From contig MOYA01000001.1 of NCBI GenBank assembly GCA_001899315.1, positions 1,650,599 through 1,714,598 on the forward strand: DNA of 64,000 bases. The letters are read 5' to 3'. Shown here in pieces: positions 61,315-64,000 of the stretch. This DNA comes from Candidatus Obscuribacter phosphatis (GTDB lineage Bacteria > Cyanobacteriota > Vampirovibrionia > Obscuribacterales > Obscuribacteraceae). Position numbers and translations under genes: made by a program. Position 1 is the first letter of the stretch. Every line of letters starts with the position of its first letter. Under the pieces are notes generated by a model. It ran no database searches. It had not been told where the DNA came from and saw nothing but the letters and a program-made list of their open reading frames with translations.

Positions 61315-62289
61315 ATGGAAAAGGCGAGACACATAGCAGTCATTGGCAGCCTAAGCATGGACCTGGTCTTGACCATGCCGAAGTTACCGCAGGTGGGTGA
61401 GACCCTAAAGGGTAACAGCTTCAATACCTTTGTTGGCGGCAAAGGAAACAACCAGGCCCTCGCTATGGCCCGACTCGGTGCAAAAACAGCTATGCTTGGC
61501 AAACTTGGTAAAGATGCCTATGCCGAGGCAATACTCTCCTGTCTGTCTGAAAATGGAGTGGAATGCCGACACATGCTCAGCGCAGAAACTGTGGGAACCG
61601 GCATTGCCAACATCTGGGTGAATGGCAACGGTGAAAACGAGATTGTCATCATCGCCAATTCAAATGGCGAGCTAAAGCCGTCTGATATAGACGAGCAAGC
61701 CGGTATCTTCGAAGATGCCACCCTTTTGGTTATGCAACTAGAGATTCCCCTTGAGACAGTCATATACGCAGCCGAACTAGCACGGGCCAAAGGCATTCCA
61801 GTCCTGCTGAACCCGGCACCAGCCCCCGTGGGCGGACTGCCGCAAGAACTCTTGAGCAAGATTAACTATATTGTCCCCAATGAGACTGAGACTGAAATAC
61901 TAACCGGCATAAATCCCAGCAATGAAGCAAAGGCGCTGGCGGCTGGTAAAGCGCTGCTCAACAAAGGAATAGGCTGTGCCATCCTCACTTTAGGCGCCAG
62001 GGGCGCTGTCATTATCGCCAAAGAACCATTTGAGAAAGCTGAAAATGATGCCGCAAACAGCATATTCTACAAATTCACACCGGCACCGCCCGTCAAAGTG
62101 ATTGATTCCACTGCAGCCGGAGACGCCTTTGTCGGCGGTATGGCGGCAGCGCTATCACGAGGAGAATCGTTGTCTCAAGCAGTAGCAGAAGGCTGCGCTG
62201 CAGGTTCTCTAGCCTGCACAAAGGCAGGGGCGGCGCCGAGCCTGCCAAGCCGTCTAGAACTGGACAAACTGCTCAAGCTTCCAGCTTAA
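61315..62289 (+). CDS. rbsK: Ribokinase-like PfkB sugar kinase
   Basis: 324 aa from the ATG at 61315, with GGAG ten bases upstream. A TTG 15 codons earlier is an alternative. The first signature is GGKGNNQALAMARLG and the second DSTAAGDAFVGGMAAALSRG, with the catalytic Asp in AAGD, as in ribokinases. Ribose is the likely substrate (NPAPAP, NETETEILTG), though other pentoses are possible. No transporter or repressor is next to it. It is followed by a TPR gene eight bases on. Confidence 0.85.
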   Translation: MEKARHIAVIGSLSMDLVLTMPKLPQVGETLKGNSFNTFVGGKGNNQALAMARLGAKTAMLGKLGKDAYAEAILSCLSENGVECRHMLSAETVGTGIANIWVNGNGENEIVIIANSNGELKPSDIDEQAGIFEDATLLVMQLEIPLETVIYAAELARAKGIPVLLNPAPAPVGGLPQELLSKINYIVPNETETEILTGINPSNEAKALAAGKALLNKGIGCAILTLGARGAVIIAKEPFEKAENDAANSIFYKFTPAPPVKVIDSTAAGDAFVGGMAAALSRGESLSQAVAEGCAAGSLACTKAGAAPSLPSRLELDKLLKLPA

Positions 62290-62297
62290 TAGAAGGT

Positions 62298-63122
62298 ATG
62301 AAGAATCAGTGGAAAAATCACTTCCGGTGTTGTCTGATACTGCTCTGTTTCGTATCAGCCTTTTGCCTGCAGCCAGCCAAAAGTGAGCCAAGGCGCACTG
62401 ACAGAGAGCAGTTTCAGAAATATGCCTCATCAAAGCAGGCAAACGGCGAAGCAATTAAAGTGTACAGCGCTGGTCTTAAGGCATATGAGAGGCAAGACTT
62501 TGCAGAGGCGATAAAACTGCTAAAGAAAGCAAATGGCATTGACGACAAATGTAGTGGCGCTCTTTATACGCTCGGTGCAGCTTATATGTGGGAAGACGAC
62601 TTTCAAAGCGCACTCGAAACCTATACGAAGGGCCTTAAGCTTTGCCCAAACGACGTGGAATTGAACTATAGAAGAGGGTTTGCCAACATTAGTCTGCTTA
62701 GATACAAGGAAGCCATTGTTGATTTGCAGAAAGCGCATAAACTAGCCCCCGACCGTGGCGACATTTTGGTCCTAGAAGGCAAGTGTCACAGAGCTCTCGG
62801 GCAAACAGGCTTAGCGGTTAAAGCCTATGAGGAGGCAGCCAGGCTTAGTCCCAGGGATGAAGAAACACTCTTAGCCCTAGCAAATCTTTACTTGGACGAT
62901 AAAAGCTTCGAAAAAGCCTTAGTGACGGCTCGCACGCTCACTTCATATTACAAGGACATCGGCGAAGCTTATGGAATCGCCGGCAAGGCCCTGATGGCTC
63001 TCAAAAGATACAAAGAAGCTGAGAAAGAATTTGACCGAGCTATCGCCTGCGGCACAGAATTTGGAGCACAATTTCTAGGTCTCAAGAAAGAATGTCATAA
63101 GCTTGCGGGTAAGAATAAATAG
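62298..63122 (+). CDS. Secreted TPR protein
   Basis: 274 aa with a signal peptide (MKNQWKNHFRCCLILLCFVSA, cleavage after PAKS) and about six TPRs from residue 50 to the end (YSAGLKAYERQDFAEAIKLLKK, AVKAYEEAARLSPRDEETLL, KEAEKEFDRAIACG). AGAAGGT lies directly before the ATG. It is eight bases from the ribokinase stop, so probably in one transcript. Role is unknown. Confidence 0.75.
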   Translation: MKNQWKNHFRCCLILLCFVSAFCLQPAKSEPRRTDREQFQKYASSKQANGEAIKVYSAGLKAYERQDFAEAIKLLKKANGIDDKCSGALYTLGAAYMWEDDFQSALETYTKGLKLCPNDVELNYRRGFANISLLRYKEAIVDLQKAHKLAPDRGDILVLEGKCHRALGQTGLAVKAYEEAARLSPRDEETLLALANLYLDDKSFEKALVTARTLTSYYKDIGEAYGIAGKALMALKRYKEAEKEFDRAIACGTEFGAQFLGLKKECHKLAGKNK

Positions 63123-63152
63123 TCAGAAAAATCTTGCAAAACCTGGCTTATT

Positions 63153-63208
63153 CAGGAAGCAGAATTCAGGAAGTAGAATTCGGGAAGTAGAATTCGGGAA
63201 GCAGAAAA
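63153..63208. repeat. 14-bp tandem repeat, four copies
   Basis: Copies of caggaagcagaatt at 63153, 63167, 63181 and 63195, with one to three changes each. They occupy the space between two TPR genes and run into the first in-frame codons of the next one. Confidence 0.85.
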
Positions 63209-63224
63209 GACAAGGGCAGAAGCG

Positions 63225-64000
63225 ATTATCAAGCCGCTAAGACTATACGCGATCATTTTGCTGGCTCAATTGCTTGGGCCATGCCTGCTTTCATTTTTGA
63301 CAGACAGCTTATCTGGAAATTTGCCGTTGATAAAGGGACTTGCTCATCTTGAGCGGCAGATGCAACTGCCTTCGGCTATGGCGCTGCCTCAAGCCAGTAC
63401 AAAAGAGAAAGCTGAAAGAAGTAAAAATGCGGCGACAATGGTGCCGGTTCAGGACAGGGACGCGACCGATCTTTCAAAGTCGAAGGCGAAAACAAGTGCA
63501 AAGGAAACAAGCAATGCGATAAGGCTGAAGGCAAGCACTATAAAGGACGCTTTTAAGCTTGCCGATTCAGCTGAGACTCAAGGGCAAGAACAAGAAGCCA
63601 TATCGCTCTACAAGGACTTGCTCGAACGGTTTAGTAAAACCGATCCGACTAACCCTAAGTTGCCTCGCGCTGAAGCCCGAATTGCCAGATTGCACCTGCT
63701 GAATAACGAATACGATAAGGCGAACGCCTATTACGATAGGCTGCTCAAACATCATCAAAGACTTGATGAAGATCCTGAGCTCATGGTCGATTTAGACGAT
63801 CTTTCTAATGTCTATCAGAAATTTACAAGCAGCAAAGAACATCATTTAGATTGTCTTATGCGCTCACTCAGCATCAGGAACTTTATCAATCCCAAGCATC
63901 CGCATCTACCTGAATCTTATCGATTGATAGCTAACTATCTATTAGGTCAAGGAGACAGCAAGCAGGCGCTTGCCTGGCTGGACAAAGCCATCGCCGTTGA
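63225..64000 (+). CDS. Secreted TPR-like protein, 3' partial
   Basis: Open frame to the right edge, at least 258 codons. It has a hydrophobic signal-like segment (IKPLRLYAIILLAQLLGPCLLSFL), a Ser/Lys/Ala-rich linker (AERSKNAATMVPVQDRDATDLSKSK) and TPR-like helices from about codon 112 (AISLYKDLLERFSK, DKANAYYDRLLKHH, ALAWLDKAIAV). The frame is open from 63177, yet no ATG, GTG or TTG precedes the signal. An ATT at 63225 would start exactly at its basic N-region. ATG at 63360 would lose it. The end lies beyond the window. Confidence 0.65.
   Translation, partial: MIKPLRLYAIILLAQLLGPCLLSFLTDSLSGNLPLIKGLAHLERQMQLPSAMALPQASTKEKAERSKNAATMVPVQDRDATDLSKSKAKTSAKETSNAIRLKASTIKDAFKLADSAETQGQEQEAISLYKDLLERFSKTDPTNPKLPRAEARIARLHLLNNEYDKANAYYDRLLKHHQRLDEDPELMVDLDDLSNVYQKFTSSKEHHLDCLMRSLSIRNFINPKHPHLPESYRLIANYLLGQGDSKQALAWLDKAIAV

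Overview
The window looks like chromosome of a diderm bacterium with a lipopolysaccharide outer membrane. It carries lpxC, lpxD, a BamA-type Omp85, a Skp/OmpH chaperone and a large OstA/LptD-like protein. The number of secreted TPR proteins, the DUF4139, DUF4384 and DUF4388-like families and the many non-ATG starts suggest a member of the non-photosynthetic sister groups of Cyanobacteria (Vampirovibrionia/Melainabacteria, perhaps Obscuribacterales). That placement is inference from gene content. No rRNA or other phylogenetic marker was used.

Layout. 1-8.7 kb: end of an LptD-like gene, a ROK glucokinase, tandem DUF4139 secreted paralogues, a secreted esterase and a TPR protein. 8.7-13.4 kb: an outer-membrane block on the minus strand (bamA-skp, an intrinsic terminator, then lpxD-lpxC). 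13.5-24.6 kb: aldehyde dehydrogenase, tmk, small secreted or membrane proteins, a TPR protein, a CAU-anticodon tRNA, the efp-accB-accC cluster and valS. 24.7-35.6 kb: kelch lipoprotein, APC-type permease, a receiver-histidine kinase, a NarL-type regulator, a class A penicillin-binding protein, an FAD monooxygenase, a DJ-1/PfpI protein and an exonuclease-fold protein without its catalytic residues. 35.6-46.0 kb: an accessory-looking block with a secreted TPR-metzincin, a HEAT-like protein, a calpain-like protein with a substituted active site, a secreted coiled-coil protein and a coupled pair of genes (nuclease-helicase fusion followed by an exonuclease/GIY-YIG fusion). 46.4-57.2 kb: dnaK, a secreted hydrolase with DUF4384, a secreted caspase-fold/TPR protein lacking the catalytic Cys, a transposase-derived zinc-ribbon protein flanked by repeats, a degenerate GGDEF protein, a lipoprotein and an S1/DUF4388-like protein. 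57.2-64 kb: a FadB/FadJ-like beta-oxidation protein, a repeat-rich gap, a quinone oxidoreductase, a ribokinase and two TPR proteins, the last cut by the right edge.

How the genes fit together. The housekeeping part covers envelope assembly (Lpt, Bam, Lpx, PBP), fatty-acid initiation and degradation (accBC, fadJ-like) and translation (efp, valS, tRNA). The least ordinary material is (a) the nuclease-helicase/nuclease pair at 41.4-46.0 kb and (b) a series of proteins that keep an enzyme fold but have lost catalytic residues (exonuclease, calpain, DnaQ-like domain, caspase, GGDEF). The caspase-fold gene sits directly beside a DUF4384 gene, a domain often found with caspase-like peptidases. Function assignments rest on motifs read by eye. 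No database search was run.
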